55,637 nt of DNA from Neelides folsomi (lineage: Eukaryota; Arthropoda; Collembola; Neelipleona; Neelidae): contig JAQGBZ010000392.1 of the NCBI GenBank assembly GCA_034687125.1, positions 1-55,637 of the forward strand, given 5' to 3'. A program made the translations under genes and the position numbers. Shown in pieces: positions 20,936-33,625 of the stretch. Position 1 is the stretch's first letter. Every line of letters starts with the position of its first letter. The notes beneath the pieces were generated by a model. The model was given only the letters and a program-made list of their open reading frames with translations. It searched no databases and was not told where the DNA came from.

Positions 20936-23900
20936 AGCGAACGAATTCCTTTTATGCCCTTGTTCATTTAATACAAAACTCCTCAGTGGAAGCACTTGAG
21001 AGATTTGACGCTGCCGGAATTATCACACGACTGGTCGTGTGAGAAATGACTAATTCGAATACTCCAAGTATAAAATTTATTAATTACCCTTTCTTGATTG
21101 TATTGGATTTATAAAATTCATTTCTAATCATTATCAATTTTGTTGCGAAATTCTAAAAATAATTGCTAAGTACTACAAAACAAATACATTATAATTAAAA
21201 CTACAAATTAAACTAGTTTTGGGGGATATTTAATGGATATCTTATGTCTGTACTAAAATAGTTCTTCATTTATGAATATTTTATCAATAAGTCATCTATA
21301 ATGTCGGTTAGTTGAAATCTATCTTTGTCCCAGGGCCCAGGGAGGGTTAATAAGATTTAATAATTTTACACACTAAATATAAAATAGACTGATAAGTAAT
21401 GCAAGGGTTTATGACTTATTTTCAATTTACTTTTAAACCTCACTATTTGTATTATACTAATTTTAAGACAATAACAATACATAACAACCATACCTCTGCA
21501 GAATATTAAATATCCGCCATTGCGTTTAAACAATTTTGTATATGAAAGTTATCCTCATTGGCCATGTGAATGTGGATTGGGAAGAGATTAGTTGGTTGTC
21601 ACATGGTTGTCAGAAGATGTGAGTGATGAAGAGATGATCGATTACCGCACGGTTCCTCAATTATCCCTTCCTGACTGATGGGAGATCGGACATGTGTTAG
21701 GGAAATTTCATGATCTTATAACAACTCAATTGAGCATTTCTTAAACTTCCCGAACCCTCTTAGGATTTAATGGAGAATTGGAGAAGAACGTGTCTTCGCC
21801 CATCAATGGTTAGTTGAACAGGGAAAGTTATCCAAGTTGAATTTGATAATTGTAAATAAATCTCTCTATTTATTTCCAATCAAATCCCCAATATATATTT
21901 TTAATCACGCATGCTATTTTCTATCTCACCAATTATCGACATGTGATCGAAAATACTGTTTTGATAGCTAAAAATGAAGAGAAAACTGGCCGATGAAACG
22001 ATGAAAGTAGTGGAATTTTAATGATATGAATAATTTGATAATAACTATAAGAAAACTGCCCACTTGAATTGATTTCTCTTGTCAATAGAAAAGAGTCAAT
22101 GCATATAAACATTTAAACAATAAATATCCCTAGCTTATTATCTTCTTATAATAATGTGTGATTGTGATTAGTGATTGAATGGGCTTGAATGGATCTGCAT
22201 GTGTGGAAAAGGAAAGGAACAAAAGTCCATTTTATCGAATTGTAAAAAAGGAAAAGTTAATTTGCATATTATTTATATTTCTCCAATTATCTAATTATTC
22301 TTTTACTAATTTAATTCCTAGTTGGCTAATTAATGATCTTGGCAATACAACTAACTAACTGTATAGGTATAGCTCAAAAATTATCCACATTGTTCATGAT
22401 AAGCTTGTTAGTTTTCTTAGGAAAGATTTCATATTTGTTATTGTCGATAATTTATTAAGAAAATACTTACAATTTCTTTGTTGTAGAAATTGATAATTGA
22501 GACTTGATTTTACGACATGTTTTTAGATCATTCAATGCTCTAACAATAAGTTAACTCTCTTCTAATGCATTTGAAACTATATCTTCACAAATATCTGTAA
22601 TAATTTTTTTGTAAGTGTTTAATTTAATTTATATAATTATTTAAAATTCAGAATTACGTACTTAAAATAAAAGTAGGTACATTAAATTAAATTATTAATG
22701 TTAAAAACGTTTTCAATTTTCCAACTTGATTGCCATCCCTGCTTTTACAAATGTTGTAATAATTTGGTTGCTAATTGGCCCTTCATTGATCGAACATGAC
22801 CTGAACAAGATGTTTTAATGAAGGAGTGACGAGAATGAACAATTGGATTCATCAAGTGGGCGAAGAAGAAATGAAGCGATGATTGGGAAAAGAGAATAAA
22901 TTATTCATTCCAAAATCCGCCCATCTTCTTTATCAATCCACCTGTCAACATCTCATTGAATTTCGCTTCACACCGTCAAATTCATTTCCATTTCTATTTA
23001 TTTATTCCTTAATATATAGTTAATATATAAATAATAATAGTTTATGTATTGCTCTCATTTCAATTCGACCGTGTGATCCTTCATTGGGTGACATTTAAGG
23101 ACAAATGGGCATCAATGACCATCAATACAATCACCATCCAAATCATCAGAATCATCCCACAACATGTTTAATAGTTAAAGCTAGTTAAGGTTGTATAGGA
23201 ACAAACACGAGGTAGCAAATTAGGAAGATGTCGATCCGCCCTTTATGACAATTAGATCCCAATCAAAGGAATCTTTAACTCTTAATGGAAAAAATTGTTA
23301 TTCATTGGAGCAGTGAAGGGCTAACGAAGTCCAAACCACACGAATGTCAAAAGAAAGAATGGAGATGTTCGCAAATCATTAAATCTTCAGGGGCATTCCA
23401 TATGTGAACTCAATTCTTCTTTCAGACCAAATGTAAGGTACATATAAGATACAATAACTTAATGTAAATGTATTGACGGTTAATGTATAAATGGTTAATG
23501 TTGGCGTATTGTTATTAAATAGCAGTTATAATACATTCAAATGTGTATCAAATGTATTATTTATAAATGTATTATTTATTAGTCCTATTAACGTGTGTGC
23601 CACAACAACCACAAGGAGGTTTGTTTTTGTTTTGTCTCATTGTTTTTTGAGTCCTTCTCTGCACAGGAGACCTCAATGACATTTCATTTCCTTTCAGTCT
23701 CAATTGAGTCACGATTTTCTTGAGGTTCTGCCTTGTGGGAAATCTCAACGGGGTTGTTTCAATTCCTAATTCAAATTGGCAGTATGGGCACCAAGATTGG
23801 AACGGAATTTGAAGGAACAAACTTACTGTTATTTAATCTTAGTTAACCCTATTAAATGATAAGATTATTGACTAATTACTGCAACCAATTTATGCATAAA

Positions 23901-26900
23901 AATAAGAAAAATTTTATATTTAAACATTTTTTATTACTCCTGTTCAGTCTTAATATACCATGAATGTATTTTATATTCCGAAAATAAGGTATTTTTTTAC
24001 TTTGTAATAAAACTAACTGCCGTTGTGATTATTCTTAATTGTTTAAAAAATATATATTTCAAATATAAATAAAACAGATATGTTAGTGTTGAGTAGTTTA
24101 TGAGTTGAGTCATATGTGACAATATGATTATGGGTATTTCATACAGTGTATTAAATAACATCAAAATAGCAATTGCCCCAAATCTATTAAAATTATCAGA
24201 TCGAGGTTATATGTAACATTGTCTCAATAAAGCCTTTAAATCACCATTAAAATCCGAAAGTTCAAATTTAAATTGACAATGGAGATGAAGGGTGAAGATG
24301 ATCAAAACATTTAAATTCATATTAATGATGATATTGCGCATGCAAATACCCAAGTAAGATATATACTTACATAAGCATTTATCTACAGTTATTTATTTGA
24401 ATATTACATATATATATGAGTGTATGAGTGCATATTGCAAAATGAATAAATGAAGTTTACACGATTCGTTTCGACGTTTGACATCTTCATCCTGAAAGTT
24501 TATAATTTAATGGTCAATTTGTATTATCACTGGGGGAGAAGGTCCGTAGGAGTCATGGGCATTAAATCCCCATTTAAGCCCAAATGATCCATCCCAATTG
24601 CGTGAATTGATCCGATTTGGCTCTCCAATGCAATCAAATACCTTTTTTCATTATTCATACAACATATGACTTATTACATTATTTTAAACATTAAAGTAGT
24701 TATGTATGTTAGGTTATGTATACAATTTATGTGTACAATGTTGTTATCTTTAATAGAGAAGAATGGTCCTTAAAGAATTAAGGAATCTATAAAGGGAGAC
24801 GATGGGTGATTGAAATATTGAAATCTTAAAGGTTTAATCCAACGACGTTGAGAGGAGTAAAAGTGAAGGTTGATGATTGCAATATTGATGAGATGCTCTC
24901 TTTCCCAACAACTGCACGCGTAGACCAATTATAGGAAAAAATTGTGATTGGATTCGTTCCGTTGGGTGAATCCCCCGCTTTGTATTATGAATATTTAAAC
25001 TTAACAATGAATCTCACCTTCGCGAAGCTTTGCACGATGATGAATAAGTCTTATCTTATACATTCAATACATAGATTCTCGTAGAACTTTAATATTAATA
25101 TTATGCAAAATACCTTGTATTAAAAATCAGCTATTAACTCTTCACTATAATAATGCTATACTCATAAGAATAATTACTATAAAGTATTATAAATTTATAA
25201 TAAGAAATTCTTATTAAGAATAAAGACTTATTGTGTATAAAGATGGGCGACTTTATATTATATGGCTATTTATTTATGATGATTCCATATAAATTGTATA
25301 TAATTCCAGAACAATAATTTGAATTGGAATTGTAATGAGACAAAGAGTCATAAATTTAATTTCTCACCCATCCACACCTTCACACGCATCATTACGCTCT
25401 GATTATAAGAAATGACCTTTTTGATTCCTTTCATTATGGAGAGCATCTTTGACTCTCCTTTGAAATCAAAGGATGGAATGAAGGAGAAGAAATTCAATTG
25501 ATTTAATAGGTCGAACCGGCGAAGATGGAAAGAATCTCATTTCCAATCTCAATATTAAAAAAAGACGCTCCTCTTTCATTTCCAAATCGTGTCTCATTGG
25601 AATGATAAATCCAAATAAGAGGTCGAGGTCGTCGAAGGTTATTTCTTATTTTCCCATCACCCTCCTTTTTTCACCATTACACTTTTTACTATTTTCAATA
25701 CATTTCCCCTTGCATTTTTAAGGTTGCATTTTTTCCTTTGTATTTCTCCCACCATGTTTCTATTCATTCCTTTTGCTTATAATTTCCTAACTATTAATTT
25801 CATTTAACTTGGATTATTTACGTTGGAATGAAAACGCGTTTTTAACTATAAAACTTGTCGGAGATGGAACCATTAAAAACTTTAACTTTACGACCATGGT
25901 TTTAAGTTCAACGTGCATAGATCGTAATAATAATCGTTAAAGTTGAGAAGTTGAGATTTGGGGGGAAAGAGGAATTATCTTTATAGACGCATCGACTTGA
26001 AGGCTCAGTTTTTTACCTTTGGAAAACTTTTGCTTATTAGATAATGTGAAGAAAATGAGAGGGGAGGAAAAGAAGTAATATTGTAATGCATGAGATATGC
26101 GAGAGGTTTAACATGCATTTTTGTATTCCATTTCCCGAACATGAGATATTACAAACTTCTGTTACTAATTAACTACGTGTCTTTGGGAGAAACATTTTTC
26201 TCATCACTTCGAGTTCAAAGACAAAAGTCAAAAGAATAAGAAAATGAAACAACCACTAATGAATGTTTTCCGCGTGAAATGATAAAAAATTTAGCCTTTA
26301 AACTTTAAGTAATTTCAGAAAATTGAATTTGGGGAAAATTGTAAAATAACTTAATATTCCAAATTAATTTTAATATTTAAACTATTTTATAAATATTTTT
26401 ATAACATAAAATAGATACAGGTCTTCTCTCGTACGTTACTCCCAAGAAAAGAAATAAAGAGTAAATTCAAATATAATATTATTATTTAAAAGTTATATTA
26501 AAATATAATATTAAATGTGCAAATTCTGGAATTGTCCGAATCCACTTTTGTTTCAAAGTGAAAGACGAGGAGAGTGATGGGAGAATCATAGGAGAATTCC
26601 TTTGTTGGTGTAATTCATAATTGCGAGTCTGGCGAGTTTTGGAGAGTTGAATAATGAAGGTAGATGAGCAAATGGCTGGAGGGCAGAGATCTCCTTAATG
26701 AAAGTGAAAGTATTGAGGATCATGAGATGAATTCATCCCCATTACTTGTAACCCTATTAACTCACATCACTCCCATGTATCAAATTTTACGACTCGTTCC
26801 TTTGCTTAATCCAAAGATAAATATATACCCTCATTCAGGGATCCAACTCCTTGACCAATATATGGGAAATTTTAATTCTCCTGATTCATTTACCACAACA

Positions 26901-29900
26901 TGAGACGGCAAGTTGTGAGAAATGTTGATCATAAGGTTGATACAATAAATAACTTGACTTGAAATATTAATAATATTGATTCATTCAATCAACTCACTTT
27001 AATGTTTACCGCTCATGATTTACTTGTATATTATTAAGTAAATTATTTATTATAAAAGTGCTTGATTATGAATAAATTATTAGAAACGCAATCAATCTAA
27101 AATGACTAGCTTGAATTAATTCAAAATTGCCTTTTTTAAATTTTTTAATGGAGTATTTCTCATTTTAAAATCAAAGTTATAATTTTTTATTATAGCAGTA
27201 TTTACTTCCGAATCTTTGAATCCTTTGAATGATTTAAAATGTTTTTTAATTTTAAACTAATTACTAAACATAAATAAAAATGATTTTTAATTCAAAATCT
27301 CCTTACTTTTCAGAGTACCTTAAGAATCTTTAATTGGATTCATTAAAATTTCCATAATTCTGCATCTGAACACTATAAGCTGTAACAAATTCAAATTTTA
27401 ATGCACCAACAAAATAAATTAAAGATTGATATTGATAACTATTAATGAGATTAATTATTATTAGTAACTTATAATGTTAAATGATTAAACAGATTAAAGA
27501 TTAAGCATTGCATTGTCAATCTTTAGATAAGTAAGAACTTTTCCTTTCCTCATTAACTCATCATTAATCAATTAATGTTCATTGTTTCCTCATTTATTAT
27601 CAGTGACAAGATGTCAAAGTTGCACCTGTCACCTTGTCACACGTAACAGTTCAATCTTCTTCAATTCTCTTCCTTGCCATTTTATCTTCAACCCCAAATG
27701 GTTCATCATTACTTTATGTTAAATTCCTTTGCTTTTAACGGTTAAGATTGAGCAATTTCTATCTAAAATAAATTTATAACTTTTATCATACAATTGTGTT
27801 ATTTTATTAAACTATGTGACATTTAATCTAAAAATTATGTTCAATTGCATTTTATTACACTTTCTCAGCATAATAATTTTAACAGAATAGAAGAGACAGA
27901 AGCTCTTGAAAATCCCTTTTGTTTTAATTCTGGTGTGTTTTCATTTAATTTAATGCTCATCTTTCAAGTGATACAGAAAGATTACTTTCCTTTGACTTCC
28001 ACTAACTTTAACAAAATGGACTTTTAACGTTTTCACAAAAACGGGAGAAATTCATTTCCTCCATTTCATATTCATAATATCATAATTCCACTGCTCTTCA
28101 TCTTATGTTGGCCTATGGTTAAAGATTAAGAAGAAGATTAAACATAAAAGAGTCAACTGATAAGGAGCACAAAGTGAACCATAAAAAATTATAAATGGCT
28201 AAGGTGAGGGGCTTAAGACTTAAATACACACAAGAGATATGAAAAATGTCCAAGTCATCCCAAAGCTTCTTACTTCAATGAAAGTTTCACATTTTCTCCC
28301 TTTTCTAAACTTTATTAACCATTTAGCATTACCATTAAACATTTAACTTAAACATTTAGCATTAAATACAAATACCTACTTATTTAGAAGAATTTAAAGT
28401 ATAACTTTAAATGTGTTGAATCACACCTTTGGGTTAAGTTGTTAAGTAAAATGTCAGTTAGCACACACGCGACTTTTGAAAACTTCTTCGTGCAAATGTC
28501 ACAAATGTCAAACCTTCAAAACTCCCACAATTCAATTTCTAAAGATTTATGGCTGATTTCGACGATTTTCGTTAAATAGATAGTTAAACGGCTAAATAGC
28601 GGAATTGTAAAATAGCTGAATGGTTAAATAGTTATGTAACTTAATGGCTAAATAGCTTGTTGATTATAATTAAATGGTAATTTAAAGGAAGTGAACTCTT
28701 TCCAACAGAGAGTGAAGACATTTGAATATATAAATTTTATAAATTAAAGGAATGTTAAGCGGGTTAATGAATCATCGTCATGTGTAAGTGAAACACGAGG
28801 ATGATTTTAATCCTTTGACCACACTTGACCATTTAAATTGAATGAAATCAGAATTTGAGAAAATGATGGGGTTCCTCTTGGTTGTGTACATTTCGGACAC
28901 ACGATTAAACTTTGAAATCCAAGTGGTTTGACTTAAAAATCCAAACCTGTTTCCTTCCTTCACCTCCTGCCCCAATCACACCAAAACAATCAAACGTGGT
29001 CAAAATGGGTTGAAGAAACCCACGGAATCGCCCGACAAATTCTTTCAAATTCTTTTGCATAAATTCTGGTTACATAAATGAACAGTGCAAAGGGAGTTCT
29101 TGATCCCACGCCAAACAATTAATAACCAAAAACAATTAAAAGTGGAATGAGGAAAACGATCATTTTATTTCAAAAATGTGTGTAATTGACTCAAACTCCA
29201 ATACTTTCGATTTGAGGAAATTTTAATTAATTTTGTCTAATGGCTTTCATTAATTTTTATCATAGCTTAATTAACCATTTAAATTCCGACTTGTAATAAA
29301 TATTCATTATTACATATTATTATAAACAGGATATACATATTATGCAAAATGTTTAATTATTGTTAGTCAGATCGTGCATTTATTTAAAAAATTATCCAAA
29401 TTGCATCAATATCAATATAATAAATATTTCAATATTATACATAATTCACATTGTATTTAATCAAAATCTTCTTTTTATATCAATTTATCAATTTGCCAAT
29501 TTATCCACTTATCAATGTATCAGAATATCAATTGGTTTTTACATAAGAAAGGAGGAAGCAGGGAATTTATAAAAGACATGGGGAGTTTTATGGAGGAGTC
29601 ATGTCATGTGTTGTGTGTGATTGTAAAGAGGATTTGAATATTTGCAGTAGCGTGAAAAGACACACTGTGGATGATGCAACAGTTTTTTGTGCTGTATTGA
29701 ACACCCCAACGTTATTTGATAACTTTTGTTCCCAAGAGGTGTGAATTTAAATTGACAAGTGTGAAGTCTCCTCTTTATCCTTTAATTCATTATTCTTAAT
29801 ACTTCCCTCACTTCACTACAAGCGACAATGGGAAATGAAAGATAATGTAATGTATGTAATTTGAATACCTCCAACGACTCCTATTTGTCTTTCCACTTTA

Positions 29901-31740
29901 AATGTGAAATCGGGAAATGATTCTTCAACTCCTCCAATTCATCCTTTGACTTCTTCCCACCCTTCTAAATTCAAAGTTCTGGCAATGAGAAAGTCAACAC
30001 AAGAACAAAAAATTCAAAATTCGCATTTTTAATTCGCATTTTATTTAAATAGTTTAATCTCAATAAAATTACAATTAGTGTGTATTACTTTGAAAATATA
30101 AACTTTCAATTCAATTAAATATACAATTTTTATATCCAATCTCTTGGCTATTGATATAAGGAAATTGTAAGTTCTTGTACTATGTTTAATGTATTTAGTT
30201 TGCCACTTTGACCAACAATTAAAAGAGTGCTAATTGGAGTTTAAAATTCCAAACACATTTTCCGTATTTATTTAAACATAATTATAATAATTGTGCAATG
30301 TCTCGGTGGCCCACATGTCAAACTGATAGCCGTTTAATTAAAGAGGCAAAGGAGAACTCAATGAGTTCTTAAAGACAGTTAATTGGGAATTGTTAAGTGA
30401 ATCTTTGGCAATCGTAATTATCTTTGTTGTAACATTCTTAAAAATAATCACTCGAAGGGGATCTTTCCTTATAGCCAATTATTCACATTTTACAAGATGA
30501 GGCAAAATGCTCATTATGGATTTCGAACCAACAGTTTTAAAAATCTTTCAAGAATGCAACCCGGTGAGATTCTTAATTGTTAAGGTACATTACATAGCTT
30601 TAGATTATTAAAGATGCTTAAAGCTTGTTAAAGAATAATTGAAGATGGTTAAAGTTCATATATCCTAATATTGAGTAAAATGATTGAAAATGCTTATAGA
30701 AGTGATGGTTAGGTTTATTGATGTTGGTTAAAAATGACCAAAAGAATGACATAAATAAAAAGTAAACTTGACATTTCTAATATTACCAAAAGTTAATTGT
30801 TAATTAAAAATCAATGAGAGGTTTGGAGAGTTATTGCAATGGATTTAATTTCATGAATAAATTAAGATCCCTTCTCATTTTAATGCTATTATTAACTCGT
30901 GGTTTTAACCAACAATAACAAAGTGATTTAAGTGGTTAAATATAATTAAAGCCCCTCGGATTTATTAATTTAAAATTTATGCTCAAAGGGAAGTTAAAGG
31001 TAAAGATGGATTTCATGATTTGATTTTAAATGGCCAAAGAACTTGAAAGGAACCTGAATGATTTTTGACTGCTTTCGCCTTTGTTTGGTTGTTTCCAATG
31101 CTGAGCCTCGTCATTTGCTCATTAGGAAGAAACGACAAAGCGACCACAAACGACCGTTTAAGAATCAAATCGAGTAATTGGCCAACCAAAGACCAAATGG
31201 AATTTCTAAATTGAGAGAAGGAGAGACAAGGTTTGGGGTTCTTATCAATCAAATGAGCATTCGTTACACATCAGGTGGATTCTTTTCAAGGATGCGAAGG
31301 CCGCGTTCCACTTTGTGCAATTTCCTAAACAAATTCATATTTCCAGTTTTTTAAACATTTTAAGCAATTTTACATATATTTGAGATTAATGAATTTCTTT
31401 TCGATTAATTAAGTGAAAACAAGTCAAATCATCATTTGGGGTTGGTTTCATTAAAGAAATTCTATTTCCTTTATTTCAGATATTCCTTTATTGGCCTGTT
31501 AGACGATCCCTTGTGGTTAAACAAAAAATTAAGATAATTTTGAAGATTTGTTTTTTGCTGAAAGTCTTAAGATAAAATAGAATCATTAAATTATTTTAAA
31601 ATTACTTTAAATATTTTAATTTATTCGAATGTATATCCCATGTAAATTTTTCACATATCAATGACCTTTAGAATAAAATTGATTATTTGTATTTTTGTAT
31701 AATTTTTTCTTAAGGTTTAAAATCATTAAGGTAAGAAAAT
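20936..31740. other. Gene-poor region, part 1
   Basis: No supportable gene, tRNA or rRNA on either strand. Open frames here are short, unspliced-looking and match no family I know. The sequence is mostly non-repetitive and somewhat less AT-rich than the Tor introns. A perfect small hairpin lies at 21023-21042 (TCACACGAC, two-base loop, its complement). Motifs such as GGCTAAATAG recur irregularly at 28560-28670, and ATCAATTT-like words at 29470-29530. It may contain regulatory DNA or intron sequence; nothing shows which. Confidence 0.6.
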
Positions 31741-31775
31741 TACGATCAGAATGGTTAAAGGTTTAAACGCATAAG

Positions 31776-31968
31776 CATGCGGATACCATGCGGATACCAC
31801 AAAAACTCTACATTAACAAGATTCTAATTGATAATACGGCTAAGATTTCCTTAGCCAGTATTAGTATCAGTGCGTGTATTAGTATAGGAGGACAAGTTGT
31901 GCCCTCTATTTAACCTAACCTAACCTAACCTAATACAATTGAAATACCTCACCATGGTGCACCATGGT
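31776..31968. repeat. Cluster: 11-bp direct repeat, interstitial telomere-like tract, 18-bp palindrome
   Basis: Three unusual items lie within 200 bp: two exact copies of CATGCGGATAC (31776-31786, 31787-31797); (TAACC)4 plus TAA at 31911-31933, which is TTAGG, the common arthropod telomere unit, on the minus strand; and a perfect palindrome ACCATGGTGCACCATGGT at 31951-31968. The tract is too short to be a working telomere. Confidence 0.85.
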
Positions 31969-32839
31969 TAAAATCGAAAAATGCTGGTATTGGAAATCCT
32001 TGCCGATAATACATTACATATCTTTTCATATTAATTTGTGTAGAAAATCACATGCAATTGACAATCGATAATCCTTAAAATTTAAAATCCTTTCTATAAA
32101 AGGGCTTATAAAGATGATTCTTTAATTGACCAAAAAGCTTGGTAAAAAGATTTTAAGCCCCTCTTGGAAAATTGATTATTGAAATCCGGGCAATTAACCT
32201 TATAAGGAAATTGAAGAATTCCATTTTAGAACAAATTCAAAACTTTCCCTATATTAAAATTCATCATTATTTTTACTGTATAACAATAATATGTACTTAT
32301 TTATAACTCACGTCAACACAATATTAATAAGAGCTTAACTTTCATCAACATTAAATAAAAAATGATTGTAAGTCAAACTGTGATTTTAAATCATCCGTAA
32401 AATGAATCTTTAATTTCTTTATGATAATGTTGCATTCATTTTCATTAAAGTCTCCTTAAACATTTTATCTTAACAAAACTCAAATATCTAAAAGATTATT
32501 CATATCACATTTCATATTAGTGTTATTTTGTAATAAGAACTCTATGTTATTTTGAAGAATTGAAGATGTTCAACTTTGATTTCCATTACAAAACTACAAT
32601 TAAAAATTTGTTCATTCTTTCAATCTCCTCACAAACAATTTGCATTCATTTGTAATATTACCAATATTTTCCCTAAAACTTTTATCATACTACTTATAAT
32701 AAAAGAATAACTATCACCTTTACAGTTCTACTGCACGACTGCATCTAATATGTATGCATATTAAATGTATGTATCAAGTATCAATATAGCGGGTAATAAA
32801 AATGGTCAAAGAATATAAGAAAGTGTTTCTTAGCATAGG

Positions 32840-33265
32840 AGAATGAATGTTGGGTGAAGTGAAGGGTTTCGTCCTATGGGGATTTTCCTATATGGGGAGA
32901 TAGAGAGCCGTCTAATCCTCATCGTGAGTGAGGTAAGAGATGATGAGTACCTGTGGATTGCCTGTGGATTCTTTGGAAGGAAGAACCCAAACACGCGTCT
33001 CCCAAACCTCTTCATTCCCTCCAAGGCTCCACTGGGAGAATTGTTTCATTCCCACGTCCTCCTCAACCTCAACAGCATCGTCGGTCCGTCAGTGTCAAGA
33101 AATTTACCTGGGAGGTCAAATGAAACTCAAACACTCGGCGGTGGCTTTCATTCCGAATATTCGTTCCTTCTCATAGGAACTTCCGAACCTTCAACACCTC
33201 CAACCAAAAACTTTTCCCTCCAACGTTTCCTCCCGTGCTCAACCATAAATCGACTTCTTAAGGTA
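32840..33265. other. GC-richer island in the gene desert, unassigned
   Basis: A roughly 400-bp patch less AT-rich than its surroundings, with long overlapping open frames on both strands (for example 32876-33310 on plus, 144 codons) and a tandem 11-bp TGCCTGTGGAT-like repeat near 32950. No frame resembles a known family. Possible splice signals exist (a CAACAG acceptor near 33077 on plus, a CAG|GTAAAT donor near 33108 on minus), but no continuous exon model results. It could be an orphan exon, a noncoding RNA exon or a CpG-rich regulatory element. Confidence 0.35.
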
Positions 33266-33598
33266 ATCAAAATTATTATATTCATAACTTATAAGTTAAG
33301 GTTATCATAAGGCTAATTAGGTATATGATTAATTAATATAGTAGCTTCATGTTTATAAAGTAAACATATCATATTCCCTACATTTCTCACATAAAAACTT
33401 GCATAAAGCACAACGAGAAAATCAATGCAAATTGAGAATTTAAAGTCTTAATTATCATTTTAAATTAAATCATCCAATTTCAAAGCCAAAATATTAATTA
33501 ATAGAACATCTGACACCATTCTCCTATTAAATTATTGTTTTTTATCAATAATTTTTTAATTCTGAAAAATTAGTATTGGCGTTGTTGGTAAGTTAGGT

Positions 33599-33625
33599 TA
33601 TTTTATGATCAGTGATCATAAAATA
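33599..33625. repeat. Perfect 27-bp palindrome
   Basis: Two 13-base arms (TATTTTATGATCA and its exact complement) flank a single G. It stands alone in AT-rich sequence and could form a cruciform or bind a dimeric factor; no function shown. Confidence 0.9.

Noticed and set aside
23572..23820. Minus-strand 82-codon open frame with several Cys
   Set aside because: Cys spacing fits no domain I know, and no splice sites extend it.
31911..31933. Telomere
   Set aside because: Fewer than five units, unique sequence on both sides; interstitial tract only.
32876..33310. Plus-strand 144-codon open frame
   Set aside because: Two other frames are also open over the same stretch and none matches a family; reported as an island, not a gene.
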